NCBI RefSeq assembly: GCF_019972135.1
Contig: NZ_BPFI01000002.1
Span: forward strand, 1-64,000
Reading direction: 5' to 3'
Length of the DNA stretch: 64,000 nucleotides
Source: Sulfurovum sp. TSL1
Lineage (GTDB): Bacteria > Campylobacterota > Campylobacteria > Campylobacterales > Sulfurovaceae
Shown piece by piece: positions 1 through 9,423 of the stretch (positions are counted from its first letter, which is position 1; every line of letters begins with the position of its first letter). The notes beneath the pieces were generated by a model. It was not told the origin of the DNA. It did not search any database and was given only the letters and a program-made list of their open reading frames with translations. Made by a program: the position numbers and the translations under genes.

Positions 1-140
1 TTTGAAATCAGAATCAGCTTTTTTTCTTCGTGTTAACCCTTAATATCCCTCTTTTTTTGGTAATTTGCAAGTGGCTCAATATATAAATTTATAAGGTTTT
101 TATAGTAGAGTACTTTAGACTTGCTAAAGTACATAAGGTC

Positions 141-299
141 TTAGTGGCTTTTGCTTACTACGATGAGCATTTTAATGTTGATCACAATAAATCGAATGAA
201 TTGCCAAATTTTACAGGTTCGCATTGCTCTTGCAAATTTCCCCGGGATCATGGTTAAGTTAAATTGTTCATTTTGAAAATTTACTTCTTCTTCTTTCAT
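141..299 (-). CDS. small hypothetical protein, 52 aa, downstream of SQR
   Basis: A short ORF starts with ATG at 299, four bases after a perfect GGAGG (complement of 304-308), and ends with TAA at 141. It begins 48 bases after the SQR stop on the same strand, so it is probably on the SQR transcript. The N-terminal third is acidic and polar. The C-terminal half is basic and hydrophobic (KIWQFIRFIVINIKMLIVV), which could lie on or in the inner membrane. I do not recognise a family with certainty. The strong ribosome binding site and position argue for a real small protein, but a chance ORF in an AT-rich tail is possible. Confidence 0.5.
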   Translation of the reverse strand: MKEEEVNFQNEQFNLTMIPGKFARAMRTCKIWQFIRFIVINIKMLIVVSKSH

Positions 300-346
300 A
301 TTGCCTCCTTTTTTACAGTATTTTTAAATGTGTCGTTTCGGGTTAT

Positions 347-1819
347 TTATTCAGGTATCAACGTCCATCCCGGTCTGAGTTTTGCCTTGTAGATGAACAT
401 ATGGTGCAGGACATGTTTGATCCAGTGGCCTGCAAGACCGATCTCCCCAAAGGTATAGTCTGTATCACGACCTGTGCCAGGATACTTTTCAAAATCGGGT
501 ACCACAGGGTAGACGGTCATGGATGCAGCCTGACCGTCAAAGAGACCTTTACCGGCACTTGCAACACACGCTGCACCCATTTCTGCCATAGAAGCCTCAT
601 GAAGATGTGCATTTTCTCCATGCTTGATCATATCGCATACAGAGCGGGCAACCGCCTTACCGATGATACCCGCAGGCATACCTGTTCTTGGGGGTGTAGG
701 GTTGATCGGTGTGCCGTTAGGGGAACTCATAGGCTTAGAGATAAGATGCGGTGGCGCAAATGCGATACCACAGGCAAAGATATTATTGAATAACGGGTTT
801 TGGTAGGTTCTTGGCCAGTCAGAGGCTTTCCAGTTCTCATAAGCACCTGCATCATATTTTGCATCCACTTTCATAAACCCGTTTGGTGCAAAGAGTGTTT
901 CCGTCATATCTGAACCGTCTTTGTCATAGGCTTTAAGCCCTACACCGGAAAATGGCGGGATCAGCATAGAGAAGTCGAACGCTTCTTCTCCCATAGATCC
1001 ATCCAGAAGTTCATAATGGAGTTTGCCTGCTTCAACTTTGTTGACATGGGCTCCAATGATCCATGGCACATTTCTTTCAGCATAAAGGGATTCAGCAAAA
1101 AGTTTAGAACTGACAGTATAACCTCCCACTTTCATGTGAAGACCACCCATACCAAAGTCACCCAGGAATGATTCATTGGAGATCCATTTGATATCCAGCA
1201 TATCACGGATACCCGCTTTTCTGGCTTCATGTTCAATGTTAAAGATGTATTCAAAGGCTGCCCCCTGACAGGTGCAGGTACCATGACCTGTACCTATCAG
1301 CAGTTTTTGCCTCTCACCTGCTTTTGCTTTTTCAAACACTTTTTCCAACGCTTCATTCGCATGTACCGCATGGTCCGCCGTACAGACAGAAACCGTATGT
1401 TCTCCCAAACCACCTTTACCATTCCCTAAACCAGGTGTTGCATCAAAGTTCAGTTTAGGTCCAGTGGCATTGATGAGATAATCATAGGTCAACTCTTCGG
1501 TGTGGCCTTTAGTCTCTTCTTTTGTAGATTCTATGATGATATATGGCGTATCACTGTCCGCTTTTCCATTTGGATGGATCGAAACTGCCAGGGCCTGCCT
1601 GTAGTCGATCCCTGCTTTTTTATAGACCGGTGCGAGAGGAAAGACAACATCTTCTTTTGTCATCTCACCTACACCCACCCAGATATTAGACGGGATCCAG
1701 TTCCATTGAGAATTAGGTGTCACTACCACCACTTCATGCGCTTTGCCCAGCCATTTTTTTGCAAATGTTGCAGCGGTGTGGCCTGATACGCCACCGCCCA
1801 TTACTACTAATCGTGCCAT
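347..1819 (-). CDS. sqr: sulfide:quinone oxidoreductase-type flavoprotein
   Basis: 490-aa FAD-dependent oxidoreductase of the SQR family, expected to oxidise sulfide at the periplasmic membrane face and reduce quinone. The N-terminus carries the dinucleotide-binding GGGVSG loop (8-13). Cysteines at 146, 182, 184 and 350 fall where SQRs keep their redox-active cysteines; the last lies in NIFACGIAF, near the second FAD-contact region. The C-terminal basic/amphipathic segment (about 466-485, HWIKHVLHHMFIYKAKLRPGW) resembles the membrane-docking tail of these enzymes. The start follows AAAGGACGAAG. It is divergent from the ABC transporter operon. Which SQR type it is cannot be decided by eye, and a flavocytochrome-like or other SQR-fold enzyme remains possible. 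Confidence 0.85.
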   Translation of the reverse strand: MARLVVMGGGVSGHTAATFAKKWLGKAHEVVVVTPNSQWNWIPSNIWVGVGEMTKEDVVFPLAPVYKKAGIDYRQALAVSIHPNGKADSDTPYIIIESTKEETKGHTEELTYDYLINATGPKLNFDATPGLGNGKGGLGEHTVSVCTADHAVHANEALEKVFEKAKAGERQKLLIGTGHGTCTCQGAAFEYIFNIEHEARKAGIRDMLDIKWISNESFLGDFGMGGLHMKVGGYTVSSKLFAESLYAERNVPWIIGAHVNKVEAGKLHYELLDGSMGEEAFDFSMLIPPFSGVGLKAYDKDGSDMTETLFAPNGFMKVDAKYDAGAYENWKASDWPRTYQNPLFNNIFACGIAFAPPHLISKPMSSPNGTPINPTPPRTGMPAGIIGKAVARSVCDMIKHGENAHLHEASMAEMGAACVASAGKGLFDGQAASMTVYPVVPDFEKYPGTGRDTDYTFGEIGLAGHWIKHVLHHMFIYKAKLRPGWTLIPE

Positions 1820-1894
1820 CTTCGTCCTTTTATAAATGGTATAGACTCATTTTAGAGGATACATTTTTAAAAAGGAATTAAAATCAATAAAATG

Positions 1895-1910
1895 AATGAT
1901 AAATATCATT
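1895..1910. promoter_or_regulatory. AT-rich inverted repeat upstream of SQR (possible operator)
   Basis: AATGATA-AA-TATCATT is a dyad with 7-bp arms, 76-91 bases upstream of the SQR start codon, in the 277-bp divergent region. It loosely resembles the centre of Fur-type boxes. No regulator gene is adjacent. The assignment as an operator is inference. Confidence 0.35.
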
Positions 1911-2053
1911 AAAAATTATCTTTTGACGGTTAATACCTACAGTTTATGCACCAAAAATAGATGCGCTGTCAATCAATCTTATTTATCTTATTGGGTCTCT
2001 ATAGGTCCGAATTAGCCTAAAATTACTAAAGTATGCTACTATTTTAGCTCTGA

Positions 2054-2059
2054 TATAAT
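2054..2059 (+). promoter_or_regulatory. -10 box for the peptide ABC transporter operon
   Basis: TATAAT in the context GATATAAT, 38 bases before the ATG of the substrate-binding protein gene. This matches the extended -10 context seen at many other genes here. An AAGGA ribosome binding site follows. Confidence 0.6.
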
Positions 2060-2096
2060 TTTAGAAGAAGTTCATGACAAGGAAAGATCAAAATAG

Positions 2097-4244
2097 ATGC
2101 AGATAGTGATAATAAAGATCTTTTTATGGATGATGATCGTATCATCTCTTCATGCAGATGTTTGGAATAACCCTCATAGCAAGGAAAAGAGTGCTTCCAA
2201 TACGCTTTTTACCTCTTTCTCGATCTCCCCAAAAAGACTGGACCCGGTTGTTTCATACAATGCGAATGAGTGGGCATTCATTGGTCAGATTTATGAACCT
2301 CCGTTGCAATACAATTATCTTCAAAGACCCTATACACTTGAGCCACTGACACTTATTCAAATGCCAACGATACGTTATTTGAATAAAGAGAGACAAGAGG
2401 TAGATGAAAATGATAAGCGTGTCGTGTTCAGCGAATACCGTCTGGATCTTAGAAAAGATATCATGTATCAAAACCATCCTGCTTTTGCCAAAGATGAAAA
2501 AGGACATCTCCTCTACGCGGCATTGAGCAAAGAAGAACTTGAAAAGATAGAGACACTGGATGATTTTCCAAAGCAGGATACACGTCGTCTGCTGGCAGAA
2601 GATTATGCCTATGCCATAAAACGTATGGGGGTAAGGCAGAACCATTCCCCTATTTTGGACACGATGCAAACCTATATTGTGGGGTTAAAATCCTATTCGC
2701 ATGCCATTACAAAGATAGCAAGAGAAAAGAAGGCAAAGGGAGAAGTACTTGATCTGCGTGCGTATGATCTTCCCGGTGTAAAGGTTTTAGATGAGTATAC
2801 CTTGGTCATAGAGATAGAAGGAAAATACCCGCAGTTTCTCTATTGGCTTACGATGAATTTTTTTGCACCGATTCCCTGGGAGGCAGATCTCTTTTACCAG
2901 CAGCAGGGACTAGTGGCTAAAAATCTGACGCTCAATTGGTATCCTGTGGGGACAGGCGCCTATTATTTGGCAGAGAACAATCCAAATAAACAGATGCGTC
3001 TGGTGAAAAACCCGAATTTTCATGATGAGGTGTATCCCGGATCAGACCATGAGGATGCAGGGAAGAAATTACCGTTTATAGATGAAATCATTTATGCCCT
3101 GGAAAAAGAGAGCATCCCTTTATGGAACAAGTTTTTACAGGGCTATTATGATGCATCAGGCATCAGCTCGGAAGCCTTTGACCAAGCGGTACAGATATCT
3201 TCATCGGGTACGATGGGGCTCAGTGAAGAGATGCAGAAAAAAGGTATATCGCTGATCGGATCTGTAGAACCTTCCATTTACTACATGGCATTTAATATGG
3301 TAGACCCCGTTGTCGGCGGATATACAGAGTCAGCCAGAAAATTAAGGCAGGCGATCAGTATTGCTATCGATCAGGAAGAGTATATCTCCATCTTTATGAA
3401 TGAAAGAGGTATCGCAGCACAAAGTGTGATACCTCCTGGTATTTTTGGATATGAAGAGGGAGAAGAAGGTACCAATAGTGTGGTCTATGACTGGGTTGAC
3501 GGCAAGAGAGTACGCAAGTCATTGGCGTTTGCCAAGCAACTTTTGGCAGAAGCGGGATACCCAAACGGTGTTTCAAACAAAACAGGAAAGCCTTTAAAAC
3601 TTCACTATGATGCCACTGCCACGGGTCCTGATGACAGAGCTTTGATGGATTGGTATCGTAAACAGTTTGATGCTCTGGGTATACAGCTTGTGATACGTGC
3701 GACTGACTATAACCGCTTCCAGGATAAAGTACGTAAAGGGAAGACACAACTTTTTTCATGGGGTTGGAATGCAGATTATCCGGATCCGGAAAATTTCCTC
3801 TTTTTGCTTTATGGGGGAAATGCCTCTATCGATACCAATGGTGTGGGGATCAACTCTTCAAATTATAAAAATCCTGTGTTTGACAAACTCTTTGAAAAAA
3901 TGAAAACGATGAAGAATACGCCCGAGAGAATGGAGATCATACGGAAAATGGTAAAAATATCCAGAGAGGATGCACCTTGGGTATGGGGTATTCACCCTAA
4001 ATCTTTGGCCTTGTCGCATGCATGGTACCGTAATGTGGTCCCCAATGCCATGGCAAACAATACACTGAAGTATAAACGTATTGATGCTGCTTTGCGGGTA
4101 GAAAAACAAAAAAAGTGGAATCAGCCTGTCGTCATGCCATTGATCATCTTGGCCTTGTTTCTGTTGATCATGGTATTTTCACTTCGTCGTATTTATAGAA
4201 ATAGACAAAACAGGGTGATCTTTCAAGAGGAGGGTCTATGTTAG
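2097..4244 (+). CDS. ABC transporter substrate-binding protein, family 5 (peptide type), membrane-anchored
   Basis: 715-aa extracytoplasmic solute receptor of the oligopeptide/dipeptide class (SBP_bac_5). An N-terminal signal sequence (about 1-20, ending near SSLHA) is followed by the long two-lobe binding domain, with family-typical text such as LRQAISIAIDQEEY and FSWGWNADYPDPENFL. Unusually, the C-terminus has a hydrophobic helix (about 678-696) followed by a basic tail, so the protein is probably tethered to the inner membrane rather than free or lipidated. The stop overlaps the next gene by 7 bases, and the order receptor-permease-permease-fused ATPase resembles YejABEF. Transported substrate unknown; peptides are the family expectation. 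Confidence 0.85.
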   Translation: MQIVIIKIFLWMMIVSSLHADVWNNPHSKEKSASNTLFTSFSISPKRLDPVVSYNANEWAFIGQIYEPPLQYNYLQRPYTLEPLTLIQMPTIRYLNKERQEVDENDKRVVFSEYRLDLRKDIMYQNHPAFAKDEKGHLLYAALSKEELEKIETLDDFPKQDTRRLLAEDYAYAIKRMGVRQNHSPILDTMQTYIVGLKSYSHAITKIAREKKAKGEVLDLRAYDLPGVKVLDEYTLVIEIEGKYPQFLYWLTMNFFAPIPWEADLFYQQQGLVAKNLTLNWYPVGTGAYYLAENNPNKQMRLVKNPNFHDEVYPGSDHEDAGKKLPFIDEIIYALEKESIPLWNKFLQGYYDASGISSEAFDQAVQISSSGTMGLSEEMQKKGISLIGSVEPSIYYMAFNMVDPVVGGYTESARKLRQAISIAIDQEEYISIFMNERGIAAQSVIPPGIFGYEEGEEGTNSVVYDWVDGKRVRKSLAFAKQLLAEAGYPNGVSNKTGKPLKLHYDATATGPDDRALMDWYRKQFDALGIQLVIRATDYNRFQDKVRKGKTQLFSWGWNADYPDPENFLFLLYGGNASIDTNGVGINSSNYKNPVFDKLFEKMKTMKNTPERMEIIRKMVKISREDAPWVWGIHPKSLALSHAWYRNVVPNAMANNTLKYKRIDAALRVEKQKKWNQPVVMPLIILALFLLIMVFSLRRIYRNRQNRVIFQEEGLC

Positions 4245-5215
4245 CCTATATCATTAGACGTATACTGTATGCGATACCTATACTGATAGGGGTCAACCTG
4301 ATTACCTTTATGCTGTTCTTTATGGTCAACAGCCCAGACGATATGGCAAGAGCACAGTTGGGTGCGAAGCAGGTCACGCCTGAACTCATACGGTCATGGA
4401 AAGAGGCGAGAGGCTATGACAAACCTCTGTTTGTCAATACCAAAGCCCAAGGGTTTGCTCAGGTATCAGATACCCTTTTTGTACAAGAGTCACTCAAACT
4501 TTTCACCTTTGATTTTGGCTTTTCAGACAGCAAACGTGATATAGGATCCGATATCAAAGAGCGTATGATCCCCAGTCTCTCTATTGCTTTGCCTACCTTT
4601 GTGATCGCACTGATCACTAACATTAGTCTGGCATTGCTTTTGGTACTTTTTAGAGGTTCCATGTTGGATACAGGCATGATGATCATCGCAGTGATGATCA
4701 TGTCGGTCTCCGGGCTCTTTTATATCATTGCAGGGCAGGTCCTTTTTTCCAAGATCTGGCACTGGGTACCTATATCGGGCTATGAGAGCGGATGGGACGG
4801 CATCAAGTTCATTCTCTTGCCTGTGATGATAGGGGTGTTCTCGGGTATAGGGTCAGGCGTACGTTGGTACAGAAGTATCTTTTTGGAACAGGTCAACCAG
4901 GATTATGTGCGTACCGCAAGGGCCAAAGGACTCTCTGAAATTAAAGTATTGTTTGGACATGTATTGCGTAACGGAATGCTTCCTATTTTGACAGGAGTGG
5001 TGGTCATCATTCCTTCACTGTTTATGGGAAGTCTTATTATGGAATCCTTTTTTGGTATTCCCGGACTTGGTTCCTACACGATAGATGCGATCAATTCGCA
5101 AGATTTTGCTATCGTCAAAGCGATGGTCTTTTTAGGTTCGGTCCTTTATATCCTGGGATTGATCTTGACAGATATCTCTTATACACTTTTTGATCCGCGG
5201 GTGCAGCTCTCATGA
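4238..5215 (+). CDS. ABC transporter permease, DppB/YejB type
   Basis: 325-aa inner-membrane permease, first of two that should form the translocation channel. The N-terminal LAYIIRRILYAIPILIGV segment is the classic start of DppB-like permeases. The EAA-type loop that contacts the ATPase reads DYVRTARAKGLSEIKVLFGH, followed by LRNGMLPIL. About six membrane segments are visible, with a periplasmic loop between the first and second. It overlaps the receptor gene by 7 bases and the next permease by 4 (ATGA), indicating translational coupling. Role follows from family knowledge; substrate not determined. Confidence 0.9.
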   Translation: MLAYIIRRILYAIPILIGVNLITFMLFFMVNSPDDMARAQLGAKQVTPELIRSWKEARGYDKPLFVNTKAQGFAQVSDTLFVQESLKLFTFDFGFSDSKRDIGSDIKERMIPSLSIALPTFVIALITNISLALLLVLFRGSMLDTGMMIIAVMIMSVSGLFYIIAGQVLFSKIWHWVPISGYESGWDGIKFILLPVMIGVFSGIGSGVRWYRSIFLEQVNQDYVRTARAKGLSEIKVLFGHVLRNGMLPILTGVVVIIPSLFMGSLIMESFFGIPGLGSYTIDAINSQDFAIVKAMVFLGSVLYILGLILTDISYTLFDPRVQLS

Positions 5216-6582
5216 AACTGGTATTACTTTGGACAGATATGCTGGTATGGTCATTGGTCATAGTACTTTTGTTGTGGTCATGGGTGATCTCGCGTTCTCC
5301 TCAAATAAAGAAACAATGGCATACGATCTTTAGATCAAGTATTGCGATGGCTTCTTCAACGGTACTTTTGTTTTATCTATTGTTTACTTTGCTGGACTCT
5401 ATCCATTTGCGTTTGGCACTTCCTCTTGAACTACAAAAGAGTCAGGAGGTAGTGTATGAGTCTGAAATGGTCTCCCTTCTCGATCTACTCTTTGAACATA
5501 CGATTCAACATACAGAGCGTACCTACTCTGCGCCTTTTGCAACGGTGGAGTATACCAGTTCCATTCTGGTAGATGAAAATGGAGTGACCAAACAGGTTCA
5601 CCTGCCTTTAAAACATGTGTCTACGGAAGATAATTTTGTGAAAGAATCCGTGATCGCATTGGGTGTAGGGCTGATAGTAAGTCTGTCACTGGTGCTGTTG
5701 CATATCTGGTGGAGAGAACGATCAAGGTTTATGCTTGCATGCAAAGAGACGTGGCGGGGAGAAAGTGCATTGCCATGGCGTTCGGCTTATGTGACATTCA
5801 TGGGTTTGGTGATGGCATTTACCTGGCTTTATATGCTTAGCGACTCGTATCATGTATTGGGCACAGATAAAGTGGGCGGGGATGTACTGTATCAAAGTTT
5901 CAAGAGCATTCGTACCGGGGTCCTCATAGGGATACTCACCACACTGATCATGTTGCCTGTAGCGGTAATCCTGGGTGTCAGTGCGGGGTTGTTCGGCGGC
6001 TGGGTAGATGATGTGATCCAGTACCTCTATACCACGCTCTCTTCGATCCCGGGTGTACTACTGATCGCAGCGGGAGTACTCTCTATGCAGGTGATGATGG
6101 GTAACCATCCCACATGGTTCGAGACCACCCTGGAACGTTCTGATCTGCGTTTGTTATTTCTTATTTTGATCCTTGGGATCACTTCATGGACAGGTTTATG
6201 CAGACTGTTGAGAGCGGAGACGCTTAAGCTCTCTCAAATGGAGTTTGTCACCGCTGCAAAAGCATTCGGTGTGAGCAAGTTGACTATTATCCGCCGTCAC
6301 ATTGTGCCAAATCTGATGCATATCATTCTTATTTCTGTGGTGTTGGACTTTTCTGGCCTGGTACTTGCAGAAGCGGTACTCTCCTATGTAGGCGTAGGGG
6401 TCGACCCAACGATGCACTCATGGGGAAATATGATCAATCAGGCGCGACTGGAGATGGCGAGAGAACCCATGGTGTGGTGGTCGCTCTTTTCAGCATTTGT
6501 ATTCATGTTTATTTTGGTGTTGGCCGCCAATTTATTTTCTGACCGTATTCAAACGGTACTGGACCCTAGGAATAAAGTATGA
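5212..6582 (+). CDS. ABC transporter permease, DppC/YejE type, with long N-terminal region
   Basis: 456-aa partner permease. The C-terminal half has the usual binding-protein-dependent permease core, with GTDKVGGDVLYQSFKSIRTG (compare the GTD-G-RD start of DppC cores) and the ATPase-contact loop FVTAAKAFGVSKLTIIRRHI. The first ~210 residues are longer than in ordinary DppC proteins: two hydrophobic helices, a ~70-residue periplasmic stretch, a third helix and a cytoplasmic segment. An N-terminal extension of unknown role is therefore present. Start and stop both overlap neighbours by 4 bases. Confidence 0.87.
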   Translation: MKLVLLWTDMLVWSLVIVLLLWSWVISRSPQIKKQWHTIFRSSIAMASSTVLLFYLLFTLLDSIHLRLALPLELQKSQEVVYESEMVSLLDLLFEHTIQHTERTYSAPFATVEYTSSILVDENGVTKQVHLPLKHVSTEDNFVKESVIALGVGLIVSLSLVLLHIWWRERSRFMLACKETWRGESALPWRSAYVTFMGLVMAFTWLYMLSDSYHVLGTDKVGGDVLYQSFKSIRTGVLIGILTTLIMLPVAVILGVSAGLFGGWVDDVIQYLYTTLSSIPGVLLIAAGVLSMQVMMGNHPTWFETTLERSDLRLLFLILILGITSWTGLCRLLRAETLKLSQMEFVTAAKAFGVSKLTIIRRHIVPNLMHIILISVVLDFSGLVLAEAVLSYVGVGVDPTMHSWGNMINQARLEMAREPMVWWSLFSAFVFMFILVLAANLFSDRIQTVLDPRNKV

Positions 6583-8201
6583 GCAGTATCCTAACCATTA
6601 AAGATCTTTCGTTGAGTGTGGGAAGCGAAATAGTTTTGGATCATGTCAGTTTTGACATTCAGCATGGAGAGATCTTTGCTCTGGTGGGCGAGTCCGGGTC
6701 CGGTAAGTCTTTAACCTCATTGGCCATCATGCGACTCCTGCCTGAAGCCATAGCGGTGCGTTCAGGAGAGATCCATTTAAAAGAGAGCGCATTGTTTACG
6801 CTTCCGGAATCACAGATGCAAAAAGTGCGGGGCAGATCTATAGCGATGATCTTTCAGGAACCGATGTCCGCGTTGAACCCGGTGATGACAGTGGGTTCGC
6901 AGGTTGCAGAAGTGATAAAACTGCATTTGGGGCTCAAAAAAGAGCAGATCAGAGAGAAGGTACTCTCACTGTTTAGGGAAGTTGCACTGAAAGATCCTGA
7001 AGAACGTTACCATTGGTATCCGCACCAACTCTCCGGGGGGCAAAAACAAAGGGTGATGATAGCCATTGCACTTGCCTGTGAACCTGACCTGCTTATAGCG
7101 GATGAGCCTACCACGGCGCTGGATGTCACGATACAGGCGCAAGTACTGGGGTTATTAAAAAAGATATGCAAACAAAGAGATCTCTCTATTTTGTTTATCA
7201 CGCATGATATGGCTGTCGTTTCAGAGATGGCTGACAGGGTTGCTGTGATGAAAAAAGGAAAGATAGTTGAGCAAGCAGCGTGTAAAGATTTTTTTACGCA
7301 TCCGAAACATGCGTATACGAAACGTTTGCTGGCAGATGCCAGGGCTACAAAAGCATACAACAGAGCAGAAGCAGGATATGAACCTTTAATTGAGGTAGAA
7401 GGGCTAAAGGTACATTTCCCCATCAAAAAAGGTTTTTTTCAAAGAACAACAGGGTATGTCAAGGCGGTAGATGATGTCACATTTTCTATTGCAAAGGGAA
7501 AGACTCTGGCACTGGTCGGAGAATCAGGAAGCGGTAAAAGTACCATCGGTAAAGCCATACTCTCACTGCTGGATGAGACAGAGGGACAAGTGTACTTTGA
7601 GAAACAAAACCTGGTCGGGCTCGATAAAAAAGCTTTAAGCCCTTACAGACGTAAGATACAAGTGGTGTTTCAAGATCCTTTCTCTGCACTGAATCCCCGA
7701 ATGACCATAGCCAATATCATTAGAGAAGGTATGATAAGTTTGGATGTGGGACCCAAAAGCAGAAGAGCACAAGATGCGTATATTGAGGCACTTCTTTTAA
7801 AGGTGGATCTGGAAGCTGTCCATATGCACCGTTATCCGCATGAGTTTTCAGGAGGACAACGTCAACGAATAGGTATCGCAAGAGCATTGGCTGTAGAGCC
7901 TGAACTGATCATTTGTGATGAACCTACTTCAGCACTTGATGTCACTGTACGGACACAGGTTTTAGCTCTTCTTACCAGACTGCAAAAAGAATCAGGGGTC
8001 TCGTATCTGTTTATTACCCATGATCTCTCTATTATCCCTGTGATAGCAGATGAGGTGGCTGTGATGAAAGAGGGTAAAATAGTTGAACAGGGTTTGGTAG
8101 CAGAGGTGATGGAAAATCCTCAGCATCCTTACACGCAAAAATTACTTGCGTCAGCACCAAAATTAATGCATAAAGAAAGAGAAAATGATAATACTATTTG
8201 A
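6579..8201 (+). CDS. fused double ABC ATPase of peptide importer (DppDF/YejF-like)
   Basis: 540-aa protein carrying two complete nucleotide-binding domains in one chain. The first domain has Walker A GESGSGKS (near 37-44), signature LSGGQKQR and Walker B LLIADEPTTALD. The second has GESGSGKST, signature FSGGQRQR and Walker B LIICDEPTSALD. A single fused ATPase replacing DppD plus DppF is typical of YejF-like systems and agrees with the four-gene layout. It should energise the two upstream permeases at the cytoplasmic membrane face. The last 17 bases overlap the HAD phosphatase gene. Confidence 0.92.
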   Translation: MSSILTIKDLSLSVGSEIVLDHVSFDIQHGEIFALVGESGSGKSLTSLAIMRLLPEAIAVRSGEIHLKESALFTLPESQMQKVRGRSIAMIFQEPMSALNPVMTVGSQVAEVIKLHLGLKKEQIREKVLSLFREVALKDPEERYHWYPHQLSGGQKQRVMIAIALACEPDLLIADEPTTALDVTIQAQVLGLLKKICKQRDLSILFITHDMAVVSEMADRVAVMKKGKIVEQAACKDFFTHPKHAYTKRLLADARATKAYNRAEAGYEPLIEVEGLKVHFPIKKGFFQRTTGYVKAVDDVTFSIAKGKTLALVGESGSGKSTIGKAILSLLDETEGQVYFEKQNLVGLDKKALSPYRRKIQVVFQDPFSALNPRMTIANIIREGMISLDVGPKSRRAQDAYIEALLLKVDLEAVHMHRYPHEFSGGQRQRIGIARALAVEPELIICDEPTSALDVTVRTQVLALLTRLQKESGVSYLFITHDLSIIPVIADEVAVMKEGKIVEQGLVAEVMENPQHPYTQKLLASAPKLMHKERENDNTI

Positions 8202-8817
8202 TTTAGACGGAACACTGATTGACTCTACGGAGGCGATACTGGAGAGTTTTGATGTCGCCTTTAAAACATTTGGCACAGCAATACCGGATGAGGAACGCAT
8301 TAAAGCAGAGATCGGACATCCTTTAGATGTGATGTTCGCTTCACTGGGTGTGGAGGAGACTTATGTAGATGCGCATGTAAAAGCATATAAAATGCATTAT
8401 CAAAAGATCTCATGTGCCAAGACCGCGTTGCTTCCGGAGGCGAGAGAAGCAGTAGAACTTGCCAGCCAACATGCCGTTCTGGGAGTCGTAACGACCAAAA
8501 CAGCCAAATATTCCATAGAGCTTTTGGAACATATGGGGCTGATGTCCTATTTTGATGTATTGGTAGGTAGAGAGGATGTGGAAAATCCAAAACCGCATCC
8601 CGAACCTATTTTCAAAGCATTGTCAAAATTGAAGAGTGAAAAAAATATCTATTGGATGATCGGCGATACGCCGATGGATATTTTGGCAGCCAAAGCAGCA
8701 AATATCAACAGTGTGGGTGTGACATGCGGATATGCAGATGAATCATTGCTGCTAAAACATACTGATAATGTCTCTAAAACGGCTCTTGAGGCTGTGAAAT
8801 TCATTACGCTGCAATAA
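8185..8817 (+). CDS. HAD-superfamily hydrolase, phosphoglycolate-phosphatase-like
   Basis: 210-aa haloacid dehalogenase-type phosphatase. Motif I FDLDGTLIDS gives the nucleophile Asp6 and Asp8, motif II is the VVTTKT region, the motif III lysine lies in ENPKPHPEP, and motif IV is MIGDTPMDILAA. The helical cap follows motif I, as in Gph and PpaX, so phosphoglycolate or pyrophosphate are the likely substrates. It overlaps the transporter ATPase gene by 17 bases and is probably co-expressed, without an obvious functional link. Exact substrate cannot be read from sequence. Confidence 0.82.
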   Translation: MIILFDLDGTLIDSTEAILESFDVAFKTFGTAIPDEERIKAEIGHPLDVMFASLGVEETYVDAHVKAYKMHYQKISCAKTALLPEAREAVELASQHAVLGVVTTKTAKYSIELLEHMGLMSYFDVLVGREDVENPKPHPEPIFKALSKLKSEKNIYWMIGDTPMDILAAKAANINSVGVTCGYADESLLLKHTDNVSKTALEAVKFITLQ

Positions 8818-8845
8818 CCAAGATTGAAAAATTAGTAAATCTCGC

Positions 8846-8851
8846 TATAAT
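8846..8851 (+). promoter_or_regulatory. -10 box for luxS
   Basis: TATAAT in CTCGCTATAATC, 27 bases before the luxS ATG, with GAAGGAAATCCT as ribosome binding site between them. Confidence 0.6.
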
Positions 8852-8877
8852 CAAAAAAATAGTTTGAAGGAAATCCT

Positions 8878-9393
8878 ATGCCATTATTAGACAGTTTTAC
8901 AGTAGACCATACGAAGATGATCGCACCTGCGGTACGTGTGGCTAAAAAGATGAGTAGTCCATGTGGAGATGACATCACTGTGTTCGATCTGCGTTTTTGT
9001 GTACCCAACGCGGAAGCACTGCCGGAAAAAGGTATCCATACACTGGAACATCTATTTGCCGGTTTTATGAGAGACCATCTCAACGGTAAAGATGTGGAGA
9101 TCATCGATATTTCTCCTATGGGGTGCCGTACAGGTTTTTATATGTCACTCCTGGGGTCACCCAAAGCCAAAGAGGTGGCCAAAGCATGGAAGAAGTCGAT
9201 GAAAGATGTCCTTGACGTTGAAAGCAAAAAAGATATTCCAGAACTGAATAAGTATCAGTGCGGAACCTATAAGATGCATTCATTGGGCGAGGCACATCTT
9301 ATCGCACATACTGTTTTGGACAGAGGTATCGGTATTATGAACAACAAAAAACTCAAAATGACAAAAAAACAACTCAAAGAGGCAAACAAGTAG
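8878..9393 (+). CDS. luxS: S-ribosylhomocysteine lyase LuxS
   Basis: 171-aa LuxS, which cleaves S-ribosylhomocysteine to homocysteine and the autoinducer-2 precursor in the cytosolic activated-methyl cycle. The metal site is intact: HTLEH (His54, His58) and Cys128 in [15 protein letters not shown]. The catalytic cysteine is Cys83 in [11 protein letters not shown]. Length and motifs match the family throughout. It has its own promoter. The methionine synthase MetE that can recycle the homocysteine is encoded about 25 kb away in this window. Confidence 0.96.
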   Translation: MPLLDSFTVDHTKMIAPAVRVAKKMSSPCGDDITVFDLRFCVPNAEALPEKGIHTLEHLFAGFMRDHLNGKDVEIIDISPMGCRTGFYMSLLGSPKAKEVAKAWKKSMKDVLDVESKKDIPELNKYQCGTYKMHSLGEAHLIAHTVLDRGIGIMNNKKLKMTKKQLKEANK

Positions 9394-9423
9394 TGTATAC
9401 CCTGATGCCTGCAGATATACTTG

